The notes under the pieces were generated by a model that saw only the letters and a list, made by a program, of their open reading frames with translations, ran no database searches and was not told the DNA's origin. From the NCBI RefSeq assembly GCF_000192225.1, contig NZ_GL872413.1, positions 163,488 through 227,487 on the forward strand: 64,000 nucleotides of DNA. Reading direction: 5' to 3'. Shown piece after piece: positions 17,629 through 26,426 of the stretch. The stretch's first letter is position 1, and each line of letters opens with the position of its first letter. The stretch is from Capnocytophaga sp. oral taxon 338 str. F0234. Lineage in GTDB: Bacteria; Bacteroidota; Bacteroidia; Flavobacteriales; Flavobacteriaceae. The position numbers and the translations under genes were made by a program.

Positions 17629-18816
17629 TTAATCTAAGATTTCAGTTACCTGACCAGCTCCTACAGTACGACCTCCTTCACGGATTGCAAAACGAAGACC
17701 TACATTAAGAGCAATTGGTTGAAGAAGCTCTACAGTAATAGTAAGGTTATCACCAGGCATTACCATATCTACTCCTTCAGGAAGATGGATAGTTCCTGTA
17801 ACGTCGGTTGTACGTACATAGAACTGAGGACGATAATTTTCATGGAATGGAGTGTGACGTCCACCTTCTTCTTTTTTCAAGATATACACCTCTGCTTTAA
17901 ATTTAGCATGTGGTTTTACAGAACCTGGCTTGCAAATTACCATACCACGACGGATATCTTTCTTATCAATACCACGAAGTAACAAACCTACATTATCTCC
18001 AGCTTCTCCACGATCAAGGATTTTCTTGAACATTTCAACTCCTGTAATAGTAGAAGTAAGTTTATCAGCTCCCATACCGATAATTTCCACAGCATCACCA
18101 GTATTAGCAATACCTGTTTCAATACGTCCTGTAGCTACAGTACCACGACCTGTGATAGTGAACACATCCTCAATAGGCATCAAGAAAGGTTTATCAATAT
18201 CACGTTGAGGAAGTTCAATCCAAGTATCTACTGCATCCATCAATTTAAGTACACTATCTACCCATTTCTTTTCTCCGTTCAATGCTCCAAGAGCAGAACC
18301 TTGAATTACAGGACCATTATCTCCGTCGTATTCATAGAAGTTAAGTAACTCACGCACTTCCATTTCCACAAGTTCTAATAATTCTGGGTCATCCACCATA
18401 TCTACTTTGTTTAAGAAAACAACGATACGAGGAATACCTACTTGACGACCTAGAAGGATATGCTCACGTGTTTGTGGCATAGGTCCATCGGTAGCAGCTA
18501 CTACAAGGATCGCACCATCCATTTGTGCAGCACCAGTAACCATGTTCTTTACATAGTCGGCGTGTCCTGGACAGTCAACGTGTGCATAGTGACGTTTAGC
18601 TGTTTGATATTCAACATGTGAGGTGTTAATAGTAATACCACGCTCTTTTTCTTCAGGCGCGTTATCAATAGAGTCAAAACTTCTCGCTTCGGAGAGACCT
18701 TCATCGGCTAATACTTTTGTAATAGCCGCAGTTAATGTTGTTTTACCGTGGTCAACGTGTCCAATAGTACCAATATTAAGGTGCGGTTTGGAACGATCAA
18801 AATTCTCTTTTGCCAT
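17629..18816 (-). CDS. tuf: Elongation factor Tu
   Basis: A 395-residue translation GTPase that brings aminoacyl-tRNA to the ribosome. The G motifs are complete: GHVDHGKT (19-26), DCPGH, NKVDM, and SAL. The C-terminal domains end in [11 protein letters not shown]. It lies among tRNA genes; only this tuf copy is in the window. Confidence 0.98.
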   Translation of the reverse strand: MAKENFDRSKPHLNIGTIGHVDHGKTTLTAAITKVLADEGLSEARSFDSIDNAPEEKERGITINTSHVEYQTAKRHYAHVDCPGHADYVKNMVTGAAQMDGAILVVAATDGPMPQTREHILLGRQVGIPRIVVFLNKVDMVDDPELLELVEMEVRELLNFYEYDGDNGPVIQGSALGALNGEKKWVDSVLKLMDAVDTWIELPQRDIDKPFLMPIEDVFTITGRGTVATGRIETGIANTGDAVEIIGMGADKLTSTITGVEMFKKILDRGEAGDNVGLLLRGIDKKDIRRGMVICKPGSVKPHAKFKAEVYILKKEEGGRHTPFHENYRPQFYVRTTDVTGTIHLPEGVDMVMPGDNLTITVELLQPIALNVGLRFAIREGGRTVGAGQVTEILD

Positions 18817-18891
18817 GTTTAAATAATTTTAATCTTAGTTATAATAGAAAACAATATATATAAAGTAATTATATACTATATACTGCGAAAG

Positions 18892-18963
18892 AGCCAATGA
18901 CGAGATTTGAACTCGTGACCTCTTCCTTACCAAGGAAGCGCTCTACCCCTGAGCTACATCGGC
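18892..18963 (-). tRNA. tRNA-Thr (GGT)
   Basis: Acceptor GCCGATG with CATTGGC, anticodon GGT in CTTGGTAAG, T arm GAGTTCAAATCTC. Last of the four tRNAs before tuf. Confidence 0.95.
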
Positions 18964-18971
18964 TTTTAAAG

Positions 18972-19044
18972 AGCGGGAGACGAGGTTCGAACTCGCGACA
19001 TTCAGCTTGGAAGGCTGACGCTCTACCAACTGAGCTACTCCCGC
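18972..19044 (-). tRNA. tRNA-Gly (TCC)
   Basis: Acceptor GCGGGAG with CTCCCGC, anticodon TCC in CCTTCCAAG, T arm GAGTTCGAACTC. Eight bases separate it from the tRNA-Thr after it. Confidence 0.95.
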
Positions 19045-19055
19045 AGACATAATAG

Positions 19056-19137
19056 TGGGGAGAACAGGATTCGAACCTGTGAAGGTAAAACCAGCAGATT
19101 TACAGTCTGCCCTCGTTGGCCGCTTGAGTATCTCCCC
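19056..19137 (-). tRNA. tRNA-Tyr (GTA)
   Basis: A class II tRNA of 82 nt with a long variable arm. Acceptor GGGGAGA with TCTCCCC, anticodon GTA in ACTGTAAAT, T arm CAGGTTCGAATCCTG. Confidence 0.95.
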
Positions 19138-19167
19138 TATTGATAATAGTAAAATGATGAGTATGTG

Positions 19168-19241
19168 AGCCGGTAGAGGGATTCGAACCCACGACCCCGA
19201 GATTACAAATCACGTGCTCTGGCCAACTGAGCTATACCGGC
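19168..19241 (-). tRNA. tRNA-Thr (TGT)
   Basis: Acceptor GCCGGTA with TACCGGC, anticodon TGT in the loop TTTGTAA, T arm GTGGGTTCGAATCCCTC with a weak outer pair. First gene of the tRNA-tuf-secE-nusG transcript. Confidence 0.94.
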
Positions 19242-19286
19242 ATCTGACCCTGTTAAACAAAAATTCGCTCCTTGTTTAGCGAGGTG

Positions 19287-19316
19287 CAAATATACGACAA
19301 ATTTTTATTCTACAAA
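19287..19316 (-). promoter_or_regulatory. Promoter of the tRNA-tuf operon
   Basis: On the minus strand TTTG (complement of 19313-19316), 18 bases, then TATATTTG (19287-19294). It lies about 45 bases before the first tRNA. Confidence 0.7.
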
Positions 19317-19361
19317 TAAAAAAAGGCTTTTTTTTAAAATAATTTATTAACAACCTTATTT

Positions 19362-20120
19362 TTACTCTTTATTTACAAGAAATGTAGGGTGCTGTTCTAT
19401 AGAAAGAGCAACTTTTTCAACAATTTCTTCTATACTTTCTCTTTCGTAATCAATCTTCAAAGGGGGTTTTATACGCATGGTCTGTTGAATGCCCTTTTTT
19501 TTAACTACAACTCCTTTCCTATCAAAAGAACGTCGGAATCCATCTATTACAATAGGTACCACTATAGGCTTATAGGTCTTTATCAAATGTGCTGTTCCCT
19601 TACGAATAGGTTTCCAAGGAGAAGTAGTTCCTTGAGGGAAAGTAATGAGCCATCCGTCATTAAGAGCTATTCCTATATTCTTTATATCATCCGGTCTCAC
19701 TTCCCGATGTATTTCTTTACCTTTCTCCCTCCATGTACGGTTCACTTGTACGGCTCCTACATAGGAAAGGATTCTAGGAAGTAATCCTGCATGCATAGTC
19801 TCCGAAGCGGCCACATAATAAAGGTTTAACTTAGGGCGCCATACATATCCTATATTCTTCAGAGAATTCTCTCTCCCTTTTAAGCTTGCATTAAATACAT
19901 GATACATTGCTATCACATCAGCAAAATAGGTTTGATGATTGGAAATAAATAGTACTCCTTTCTCTGGCAGAGAACGAATAATCTCAGAGCCTTCTATCTG
20001 TAAATGATTGAACCCTCTGTAGCGCCTATGTGTAAGAGATCCTAATACCCGTATGATAAACTTTTTTATCCACAAGGCATGCCCAAAAGGATCCTGTTTC
20101 CAAAGTTTTATTTTCGCCAT
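19362..20120 (-). CDS. 1-acylglycerol-3-phosphate acyltransferase (PlsC-like)
   Basis: A 252-residue membrane-associated acyltransferase of phospholipid synthesis. Motif I reads NHQTYFAD: Asp is six residues after His, where most PlsC proteins have NHxxxxD with five. Motif III reads FPQGTTSP in place of FPEGTR. This variant is, as I recall, shared by Bacteroidota relatives, so it is not decay. I chose ATG 20120 (MAKIKLWKQDPFG); a longer frame reaches 20183 but would overlap the upstream gene. It is 10 bases after the EnvC-like gene and probably in its operon. Confidence 0.85.
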   Translation of the reverse strand: MAKIKLWKQDPFGHALWIKKFIIRVLGSLTHRRYRGFNHLQIEGSEIIRSLPEKGVLFISNHQTYFADVIAMYHVFNASLKGRENSLKNIGYVWRPKLNLYYVAASETMHAGLLPRILSYVGAVQVNRTWREKGKEIHREVRPDDIKNIGIALNDGWLITFPQGTTSPWKPIRKGTAHLIKTYKPIVVPIVIDGFRRSFDRKGVVVKKKGIQQTMRIKPPLKIDYERESIEEIVEKVALSIEQHPTFLVNKE

Positions 20121-20130
20121 TTTCTTTTCT

Positions 20131-21375
20131 TTATTCTCGTATCCAATGTTCCGGATTGAGCTTATTAGTATTCTTATATACAAAAAACTTCATTTCTGTT
20201 TTTCCTTCACTATCAGTAAAAATCTTTCCTAAGGGTGTTTTGGTAAATACCTTTTGTCCTTTAGTTACAAATACCTCTATAAGATTATAATAAATAGTGA
20301 TAAAATTTCCATGCCTTACTTGTACGGCTTTATTTCCTCCAGGAACAGAGATAATGGCAGAGACTTCTCCATTAAACACACATCGTGCATCTGCTCCCTT
20401 AGGTGCCACTAAAGATATTCCATTATTATAATGTTTTAAGTCAGGATACACAGGGTCGTCATAAGTACCAAAACCTTGTGACTTATAACCTCGTTCAATA
20501 GGCCAGATAAGTTTCCCTTTGTTAGCTTCAAAGTCTGAAGAAAGAGCTTGCCCCTCTGGTGTTAAGTCAAAGGTCCTATCGGAGACCTTACCTGTAGTAG
20601 AGGATACATTCTTCCCTTTAGCCGATTTGGCTTTTTTGGCATTTGCCTCTGCAATTGCAAGGCGAATAAGGCGATCTATTTCCCTATCTATCTTATTAGC
20701 CTGTGCTTGCTTTTTCCTTATTTCAGTAGCATATTCTCCTTCTTTTTTCTTAATAGAAGCCACCAATGTTTCTTGTTGTTTTTTCTCCTGAGAAAGACGA
20801 TTCTGTTCCCTTTGATTTTCCTCTAAAATATTCTGTTGATATTGGTATTGTAAGGAAAGAGAATCCGTCAATTGCTGCAAAAGTGTGCTCTTCTGTTGGA
20901 TTTCCACCGCTTGTTTCTTACGATACTGGGCATACTGTTGGATATACCTCAAGCGTTTATAGCCTTGAGCAAAATTATCTGAGGATAACAAAAATAACCA
21001 TCTACTCCGTGGGGAATGTGTTTTGTAAGACTGGGCAATGACAGCTGCATAACTTTTTTTTAAAGAAGCCAATTCATCTTTTAAGGTAGTAATTTGGGAT
21101 TGATTTTCTTTTATTTGCTGATTTAACAGATTTGCTTGATGATTCGTTAAGCGAATTAGTTGCGTACGAGCATTGATCTTTTCACTAATTTCTTCTATCT
21201 GTGAGGACAGAGATTTCCTTTCCTGTGCTTGCTGAGAACGCAGGGCGGACATCTCTCGGATTTGTTCCATGAGAGCTTTCTTTTGTCGCTCCAACTGTCT
21301 CTGTTTATGAGATGATTGCGCAAAAGCATCTGAGAGAGAACCTATAAGAAAAAGAAATAATATAATACGGTACAT
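20131..21375 (-). CDS. EnvC/NlpD-like murein hydrolase activator (degenerate M23)
   Basis: A 414-residue exported protein: signal peptide 1-19 (ending DAFA), long coiled coils (about 22-255, rich in Gln/Lys/Glu) and a C-terminal LytM/M23 fold (about 300-412). The metal ligands are lost: the HxGxD site reads NNGIS, the HxH site reads YYNL and the final HLHFE reads EMKFF. This matches activators that switch on amidases at the division site rather than active endopeptidases. Its ATG overlaps the stop of the DUF4292 gene by one base. Confidence 0.88.
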   Translation of the reverse strand: MYRIILFLFLIGSLSDAFAQSSHKQRQLERQKKALMEQIREMSALRSQQAQERKSLSSQIEEISEKINARTQLIRLTNHQANLLNQQIKENQSQITTLKDELASLKKSYAAVIAQSYKTHSPRSRWLFLLSSDNFAQGYKRLRYIQQYAQYRKKQAVEIQQKSTLLQQLTDSLSLQYQYQQNILEENQREQNRLSQEKKQQETLVASIKKKEGEYATEIRKKQAQANKIDREIDRLIRLAIAEANAKKAKSAKGKNVSSTTGKVSDRTFDLTPEGQALSSDFEANKGKLIWPIERGYKSQGFGTYDDPVYPDLKHYNNGISLVAPKGADARCVFNGEVSAIISVPGGNKAVQVRHGNFITIYYNLIEVFVTKGQKVFTKTPLGKIFTDSEGKTEMKFFVYKNTNKLNPEHWIRE

Positions 21376-22130
21376 TATAGATTAAGGGTTAAAGGTTGGT
21401 ATCCTGTAGGAACATTATATGGGAACCTAACAGGAGTGTTTTTCTGTAGATTGTTAAATTGCAATGTAAGTTTTGTTACCTTTTCCTCTTGCCTGGCAAG
21501 CAGAGAGATTATCAAAGGGAAAAGTTGATCATCTAAGCTTTGGTATGTATAGGAAGCCTGTAGAGAACGATTTTCACTCTCCTGCAGAAGTTCGGTCGTC
21601 TCCATACGAAATTTAGAATTTAACTCAAAGGCAACCTCGAAATGCTCCGCTGAGAGCTTTCCCTTATATTTTTCATGATCTGGTTCTATTTCTGTATGCC
21701 TACTCTTAAGGATAAGCTGTCCCATAAGTAAGTTTTGAAGCATCTCAAAGGTAAAGCTTACCCCTAAGTATTGCTGAGAGATACTATAGTCTCCTTCAAA
21801 ATAGGTTGCATCTAACTTATTATAGAACCGTACTTTATCTTTAGTAATTAATGCTTTGGCTATTCCCAAGGGTGCACTAAGCCAAATAGTTTCATTTTTC
21901 TTCATACGAAATGAAAGAGGAAGGTTCTGCTGTTTCCTTCCATTATCAAATGATACATCAAGTGTGCCTACTAAAGTCTCAAAGGTAGGAAAAGAATGGA
22001 CATGATTGGAGAGTATTTCTTTAGTTCCTAAAGAACTATCTGCTGTTCCCTGTGTATTAGTTACCTTCGTGGAGCGACAACCTACTAAAAATAATGAAAA
22101 AAGAAAAAAACCACCTATAAATGATTTCAT
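21375..22130 (-). CDS. DUF4292-family lipoprotein
   Basis: From ATG 22130 the protein has 251 residues with lipobox LVGC (Cys18 in FLFSLFLVGCRSTK). The mature part is beta-rich (TLDVSFDNGRKQQNLPLSFRMKKNETIWLSAPLGIAKALIT), the pattern of DUF4292, which is thought to be LolA/LolB-like in fold. The 11 residues before this Met lack signal character. It is first in a tightly packed set with the EnvC-like and PlsC-like genes, suggesting an envelope role. Confidence 0.78.
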   Translation of the reverse strand: MKSFIGGFFLFSLFLVGCRSTKVTNTQGTADSSLGTKEILSNHVHSFPTFETLVGTLDVSFDNGRKQQNLPLSFRMKKNETIWLSAPLGIAKALITKDKVRFYNKLDATYFEGDYSISQQYLGVSFTFEMLQNLLMGQLILKSRHTEIEPDHEKYKGKLSAEHFEVAFELNSKFRMETTELLQESENRSLQASYTYQSLDDQLFPLIISLLARQEEKVTKLTLQFNNLQKNTPVRFPYNVPTGYQPLTLNL

Positions 22131-22656
22131 TACACTTTCTGTTTTAAGAGGGTAAAGGTACAATATTTTTCAGAATGAATAAAAAAGCAGCTCACACTTT
22201 ATTATATTTTCACATTTTATTCCGAATTATTAGCAATCTGATTTTCAAAATAAGAGGATATCTTTCTTTATTCTCTCTATTGTGTTATCTTGCCTCTTAA
22301 AAGGACTCTAAACAGGCATCTATAAAATTATTAGGTGATTCAAAAAATATGAAAAAAAATAGACCTACAGAACAAAATTTATATTTTTGTTGAACAAATA
22401 ACAATAGAATTATATTGTCCTAAAGAGTGTTAGTAATAGTCTTTTTAGTTAAATCTCACTATGCTACATCACATATTAAGATTGATGAACTTTGAACAAT
22501 ATAATCAAAGGGAAAAGAATAAATAATAGCTCATTTACTCCTATAAATTAGAAGTGTTTCAAAACTTTCTTTGTCATTTGTCTATGATTCTACAGCACTT
22601 AAAGTGGAAAAATAAAAGAAAATAGAAATAAATGAATTTATCTCCGCTTTTTTCCT
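22131..22656. other. Gene-free AT-rich intergenic stretch
   Basis: About 525 bases without a credible gene. A near-consensus TACCTTTA on the minus strand just upstream of 22130 may serve the DUF4292 gene. A plus-strand TATTTTTG (22382-22389) precedes a 21-codon frame (ATG near 22461) that looks like chance. No repeat or insertion-sequence end was seen. Confidence 0.5.
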
Positions 22657-22878
22657 TACATTTGCGCTCAAATTAAAGTTTTCTAATTGTACCCCTACTC
22701 ATATTCTTAAGTAAGTAGGTTTTAAAGTTGTACAGAAGCTACTTTTAATAGCTATTAGGAACGAGATGTTGCAGAGGTTACTTCCTGAATAGGCTTAAAG
22801 GAAATCCTTAATTATAAAAAGTTTGAAAAAGAATAATTCTCCCCAGGAATTTTATACTAAATTCATTTTTGATTGTTG
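22657..22878 (+). ncRNA. Candidate structured RNA or long 5' leader of the SAM hydrolase gene
   Basis: A -7 box TACATTTG (22657-22664) is followed by about 205 bases with no open frame before the next gene. The stretch can fold: TTTTCTAATTG (about 22680-22690) can pair with the TTAATTATAAAAA region (about 22808-22820). AGGAA and TTCCT also bracket a central part (22757-22785). A long rod with an inner bubble is the shape of 6S-type RNA, for which Flavobacteriia have a known variant. It could equally be a 5' leader. No terminator was found at its end. Confidence 0.3.
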
Positions 22879-23697
22879 ATGAATATCATTACCCTTACTA
22901 CAGACTTCGGAGAACAGGACTATAGTGTAGGTGCTCTGAAAGGACACTTATATCACTTACTCCCAGAGGCTAGAATTGTAGATATCTCCCACCAAGTAGA
23001 ACGTTATAGTATCTCAGAGGCTGCCTACTTATTACAGGGAGCCTATAGCTACTTCCCACAAGGGACGATACACATTATAGGGGTAAATAATGAACTTCAC
23101 TTTAAAAAACCCCTGTTGGTACTTAAATATAATGAGCAATACTTTATTGTCGCTGATAATGGTTTTATTTCCCTATTTACCAGAAATGAAAGTAATTTAG
23201 AGATTTATTGTATCCCTCTTGAAAGTGAATATTCTATATTTCCTACTCTTGATTTTTCAGCAAAGATAGCTCAACTTCTTTGCCAAAAAACACCTCTATC
23301 ACAAATAGGAATCCCTTATAAAGAACACTTATATGTTTCTGACTTTATGCCAAAGATACATCCTAACCGTATAGAAGGAAGTATTATTTACATAGACTAT
23401 TTTGGGAACCTTATTTCCAATATTACAAAAGAACTTCTGGAAAGAGAATCACAAGGAAGGCGGTTTAACGTTTATTTTCGTTATCAGGTAGTCAAAAATA
23501 TTAGTGTGGAAGAAATCTATACCCAATATAACCAAGCAGAAAAACAACAATATTCAGAAGGAAATCCTTTCTTAGTCTTCAATAAGTTAGGATATCTGGA
23601 GATGGCTATCTATAAAGGAGACCCTACCTCTTCAGGGAGTAGCTCTACTCTTATAGGGATGAAAAGAGGGAATCCTATGAGTGTTGACTTCATATAA
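22879..23697 (+). CDS. SAM hydrolase (adenosyl-forming), DUF62 family
   Basis: A 272-residue member of the DUF62/fluorinase-chlorinase fold. Most of the family use water (hydroxide) to split S-adenosylmethionine into adenosine and methionine. The N-terminal LTTDFGEQDYSVGALKG (5-21) and the central VNN and VADNGFISLF segments bind SAM; the C-terminal domain starts near GSIIYIDYFGNLISNI. The ATG at 22879 was chosen over two TTG codons just before it. It is monocistronic and ends in a perfect hairpin. Confidence 0.88.
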   Translation: MNIITLTTDFGEQDYSVGALKGHLYHLLPEARIVDISHQVERYSISEAAYLLQGAYSYFPQGTIHIIGVNNELHFKKPLLVLKYNEQYFIVADNGFISLFTRNESNLEIYCIPLESEYSIFPTLDFSAKIAQLLCQKTPLSQIGIPYKEHLYVSDFMPKIHPNRIEGSIIYIDYFGNLISNITKELLERESQGRRFNVYFRYQVVKNISVEEIYTQYNQAEKQQYSEGNPFLVFNKLGYLEMAIYKGDPTSSGSSSTLIGMKRGNPMSVDFI

Positions 23698-23701
23698 AAA
23701 T

Positions 23702-23725
23702 AAAAGAGAGCCTGCGCTCTCTTTT
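23702..23725. terminator. Perfect 10-bp terminator
   Basis: AAAAGAGAGC (23702-23711) pairs with GCTCTCTTTT (23716-23725), loop CTGC. It ends the SAM hydrolase gene. On the minus strand it is followed by a T-rich tract and can end a transcript from the other side. Confidence 0.8.
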
Positions 23726-23787
23726 ACCAATTCTAACCACAAAATCTAATATATGAAAAACAATTTATCTTTTCAACTTTTACAGTG
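23702..23787 (-). ncRNA. Candidate small RNA
   Basis: On the minus strand TTG (complement 23818-23820), 22 bases, then TATCTTTG (23788-23795) form a promoter that points at the terminator at 23702-23725. The transcript of about 80-85 nt between them has no start codon and no open frame. Promoter plus perfect terminator with nothing coding between is the usual look of a bacterial small RNA. It is weak evidence, since the hairpin already has a job for the opposite gene. Confidence 0.3.
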
Positions 23788-23916
23788 CAAAGATATAACA
23801 GTTTTCTCTTTCCTCCACAAGTTTCTCATTATTTTTTTCTATATTTGTATAGATTTCTTCTATTTTTATAAAATAATGATAACCAGCTTCTTATAACAGT
23901 TAGTCCTAAATAATCT

Positions 23917-24840
23917 CTATACAAAGTATTGTCTGGCAATATTTTCATCCATTTTCAACTGTGTTTTCAGGGCTTCTAATGAATGAAACTTGACTTCTTC
24001 ACGTAAAAAAGCTACAAAATAAACCCTAATCTCCTTTCCATACAAATCCTTATCAAAGTCAAAGAAATAGACTTCTATGCTTTCTCCTTTCCCTTCAATA
24101 GTAGGATTCTTCCCTATAGAAAGCATCCCATATATTTTTTTCCCTTCTATAATACTATACACAGCATACACTCCAATCTTTGGAATGAGTTTATGAGTAT
24201 TTGCCACTTGTATATTAGCCGTCGGATATCCTAAAGTACGTCCTATCTTTTGTCCATGAACTACCTTGCCTGAAAGAGAAAAAGGATATCCTAAGTAATG
24301 GGTAGCCTGTTTTATATTTCCTTGATTAAGGGCACTGCGTATTTTAGTAGAACTTACTGAAAGAGAATCCACTTCCTGTACAGGAATTTCAATTACTTCA
24401 AAATGATACTGCTCTCCAAATGCTTTAAGCTCTTCTATTCCTGCTGAACGATTCTTGCCAAAACGATGATCATAGCCTATAATAATTACCTTTGCTTTAA
24501 GTTTCTTTACCAAAACTTCTTTTACATAATCTTCCGCTGTAAGAGAAGCAAATTCTTTATCAAAAGGTTGTATCACTAACTGTTCTATTCCATATTTCTC
24601 CAGTAAGTTAGCCCGTTCCTCTATGGTCTGTATAAGAGCGATGGGAGCGGACGGATTCAGAACCATACGCGGATGAGGAAAGAATGTAAGCACTGTAGGA
24701 ATAAGATGCCTCTGCCTTGCAGTATCTACCACTTGGGCAATAATTCTCTGATGCCCTATATGTATACCATCAAATGTCCCAATGGTAAGGGCACTCTCCT
24801 TAGGGGATTGAAAGTGTGTTGTATCTGTTACAAGTTGCAT
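23917..24840 (-). CDS. ribF: Bifunctional riboflavin kinase/FAD synthetase
   Basis: A 307-residue two-domain enzyme that makes FMN and FAD. The N-terminal adenylyltransferase part has TIGTFDGIHIGHQRII (HxGH-like nucleotide site, about 21-36) and VIIGYDHRFGKNRSAG. The C-terminal flavokinase part has GRTLGYPTANIQVANTHKLIPKIGVYAV (GKxxGxPTAN-like). It lies 9 bases after a rhomboid gene on the same strand. Confidence 0.95.
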   Translation of the reverse strand: MQLVTDTTHFQSPKESALTIGTFDGIHIGHQRIIAQVVDTARQRHLIPTVLTFFPHPRMVLNPSAPIALIQTIEERANLLEKYGIEQLVIQPFDKEFASLTAEDYVKEVLVKKLKAKVIIIGYDHRFGKNRSAGIEELKAFGEQYHFEVIEIPVQEVDSLSVSSTKIRSALNQGNIKQATHYLGYPFSLSGKVVHGQKIGRTLGYPTANIQVANTHKLIPKIGVYAVYSIIEGKKIYGMLSIGKNPTIEGKGESIEVYFFDFDKDLYGKEIRVYFVAFLREEVKFHSLEALKTQLKMDENIARQYFV

Positions 24841-24849
24841 TCAAAAAAG

Positions 24850-25659
24850 TTATTGATCAGCATTCTCTTTGCTTGCCAAAAATAGATATTTTTTTTCTTC
24901 TCTCGTAAGACTATCATAGCCGCTCCTGGTAATCTTATCCAAAATAACATTTATACGTTCTTCTGTTGCCTTATTAGGATATCTCCCTTGAGAAGACTGT
25001 CTTTTCTTTCTCTTAAGCGAAAGGAAGGAAATATTCCTCTTAAGATATAAAGCATACAAACATCCCGCAAGGGCTCCTCCCAAATGGGCAATATGCCCTC
25101 CTGCATTACTAATAGGAATACTTGCCAAATCAATAATTATCAATAAAGCACCTAAAATCCATAAGGGTAATGAGAATATCCTAAACAAGTAAATCCTATA
25201 GAATGGTGTATAAGTGGATAAAAATATTAAAACTGCCATAATCCCTGCTGAAGCACCTAAAAGAAAATCCTCTCTTTGTGAAAAAACAGGGAATAGTTGA
25301 TAAGTAAGTATAAAAAATAGACCTCCCATAATAATTCCCATAGCATAGATTCCTAAAAATCGCTTAGGAGGAAAGAGATTCATAAATAATATTCCCACAA
25401 AATAAAGCATAACCATGTTAAAGAACCAATGTCCAAAACTTGTATGAAAAAAACTATAAGTAAGTAATGTCCACGGTTTTCCCATCAAAGCGGAGAAACT
25501 CTGTGAGAGAGCAAACATATCTCTGATAAAGGGAACTGTTGTTTGCCACAGGAATGCTATGATAGAAGGAAATAAATATCCACACAAATACCCAACAAGT
25601 AATATATAGACCACTCCAAGAGAATGTTTGGCAAATATTTTAGTAATTACCGAGTTCAT
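24850..25659 (-). CDS. Rhomboid-family intramembrane serine protease (with C-terminal soluble tail)
   Basis: From ATG 25659 it has 269 residues and six or so membrane helices. The catalytic Ser is Ser137 in GASAG; the partner His is in GGHIAHLGGALAG. The HxxFGHWFFNMV segment matches the rhomboid L1/TM2 region. After the membrane part a soluble tail ends in VILDKITRSGYDSLTREEKKYLFLASK, a small domain found on many Bacteroidota rhomboids. A start at 25683 is possible and would overlap the upstream rhomboid gene by 20 bases. Substrate unknown. Confidence 0.85.
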   Translation of the reverse strand: MNSVITKIFAKHSLGVVYILLVGYLCGYLFPSIIAFLWQTTVPFIRDMFALSQSFSALMGKPWTLLTYSFFHTSFGHWFFNMVMLYFVGILFMNLFPPKRFLGIYAMGIIMGGLFFILTYQLFPVFSQREDFLLGASAGIMAVLIFLSTYTPFYRIYLFRIFSLPLWILGALLIIIDLASIPISNAGGHIAHLGGALAGCLYALYLKRNISFLSLKRKKRQSSQGRYPNKATEERINVILDKITRSGYDSLTREEKKYLFLASKENADQ

Positions 25660-25663
25660 TTTA

Positions 25664-26404
25664 CTAATACAATCGCTTGCCATTAAAAGAGTTTTTCTGC
25701 CATATTTTCATCAGGATAAAACCTATCAGAGCTCCCCCTACATGGGCAAAATGAGCAATATTTCCTCCAAAGATAGGAAATTTGGTAACTCCAGAGAATA
25801 AATCTAAGGCTATTAGGATAGGAATAAAATACTTTGCCTTAATAGGAATAGGTAAGAAGATCATTATCAACTTGGCATCTGGGAAAAGCATTCCAAAGGC
25901 TACTAATATCCCATAAATAGCTCCAGAGGCTCCTACCGCTGGAGAAATATAGGCACTACACATACTATCAAGCGTTTTCTCTGGGAGTAAGTCTTTCCAA
26001 TGAGTATATACTTTCTCCTGGTCAAGCATACTGGTTATCTGGTCGTATGTATATCCATCCTTAAGTAACAGTTCTATTCCTGAATGAAATTCATAGTAAT
26101 TCACTGCGGTATGTAACAGGGCGGCTCCAATCCCACAAGCAAAATAAAACACAATAAAACGATTACTTCCAAAGTAGCTTTCCAAAGGGGCTCCAAAAGA
26201 ATATAGGGCAAACATATTAAAGAAAATATGTGCCAGAGAACCATGCATAAACAAATGAGAAAATATCTGCCACCAATGGAAGTTCGGATTCTCAAAGTAA
26301 TAGAGAGCTGCATTCATCTGTAATCCAGGCAGGAACTGTGCCAATAAAAAGAATAATATATTGGCAATTATCAAATGTTTTACAGCCTTGGTGATATTCA
26401 TCAT
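25664..26404 (-). CDS. Rhomboid-family intramembrane serine protease
   Basis: A 246-residue membrane protease with Ser160 in GASGAIYG and His in AHFAHVGGALIG (about 218-221). HLFMHGSLAHIFFNMFALYSFG shows the typical rhomboid L1/TM2. A soluble insert (about 105-150) lies between helices. It directly precedes the second rhomboid. Tandem rhomboids are usual in Flavobacteriia. An ATG one codon later (MNITK) is an equal start. Confidence 0.88.
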   Translation of the reverse strand: MMNITKAVKHLIIANILFFLLAQFLPGLQMNAALYYFENPNFHWWQIFSHLFMHGSLAHIFFNMFALYSFGAPLESYFGSNRFIVFYFACGIGAALLHTAVNYYEFHSGIELLLKDGYTYDQITSMLDQEKVYTHWKDLLPEKTLDSMCSAYISPAVGASGAIYGILVAFGMLFPDAKLIMIFLPIPIKAKYFIPILIALDLFSGVTKFPIFGGNIAHFAHVGGALIGFILMKIWQKNSFNGKRLY

Positions 26405-26426
26405 AGAATTAAAAGTAAAGATACAA

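Noticed and set aside
18892-19241. tRNA cluster as a CRISPR-like or repeat array
   Set aside because: The similar blocks are four different tRNAs with good cloverleaves; the repeats are the shared T-arm and D-arm sequences.
22382-22530. 21-codon frame after a TATTTTTG box in the long intergenic gap
   Set aside because: Too short, no family, no second support; probably chance in AT-rich DNA.
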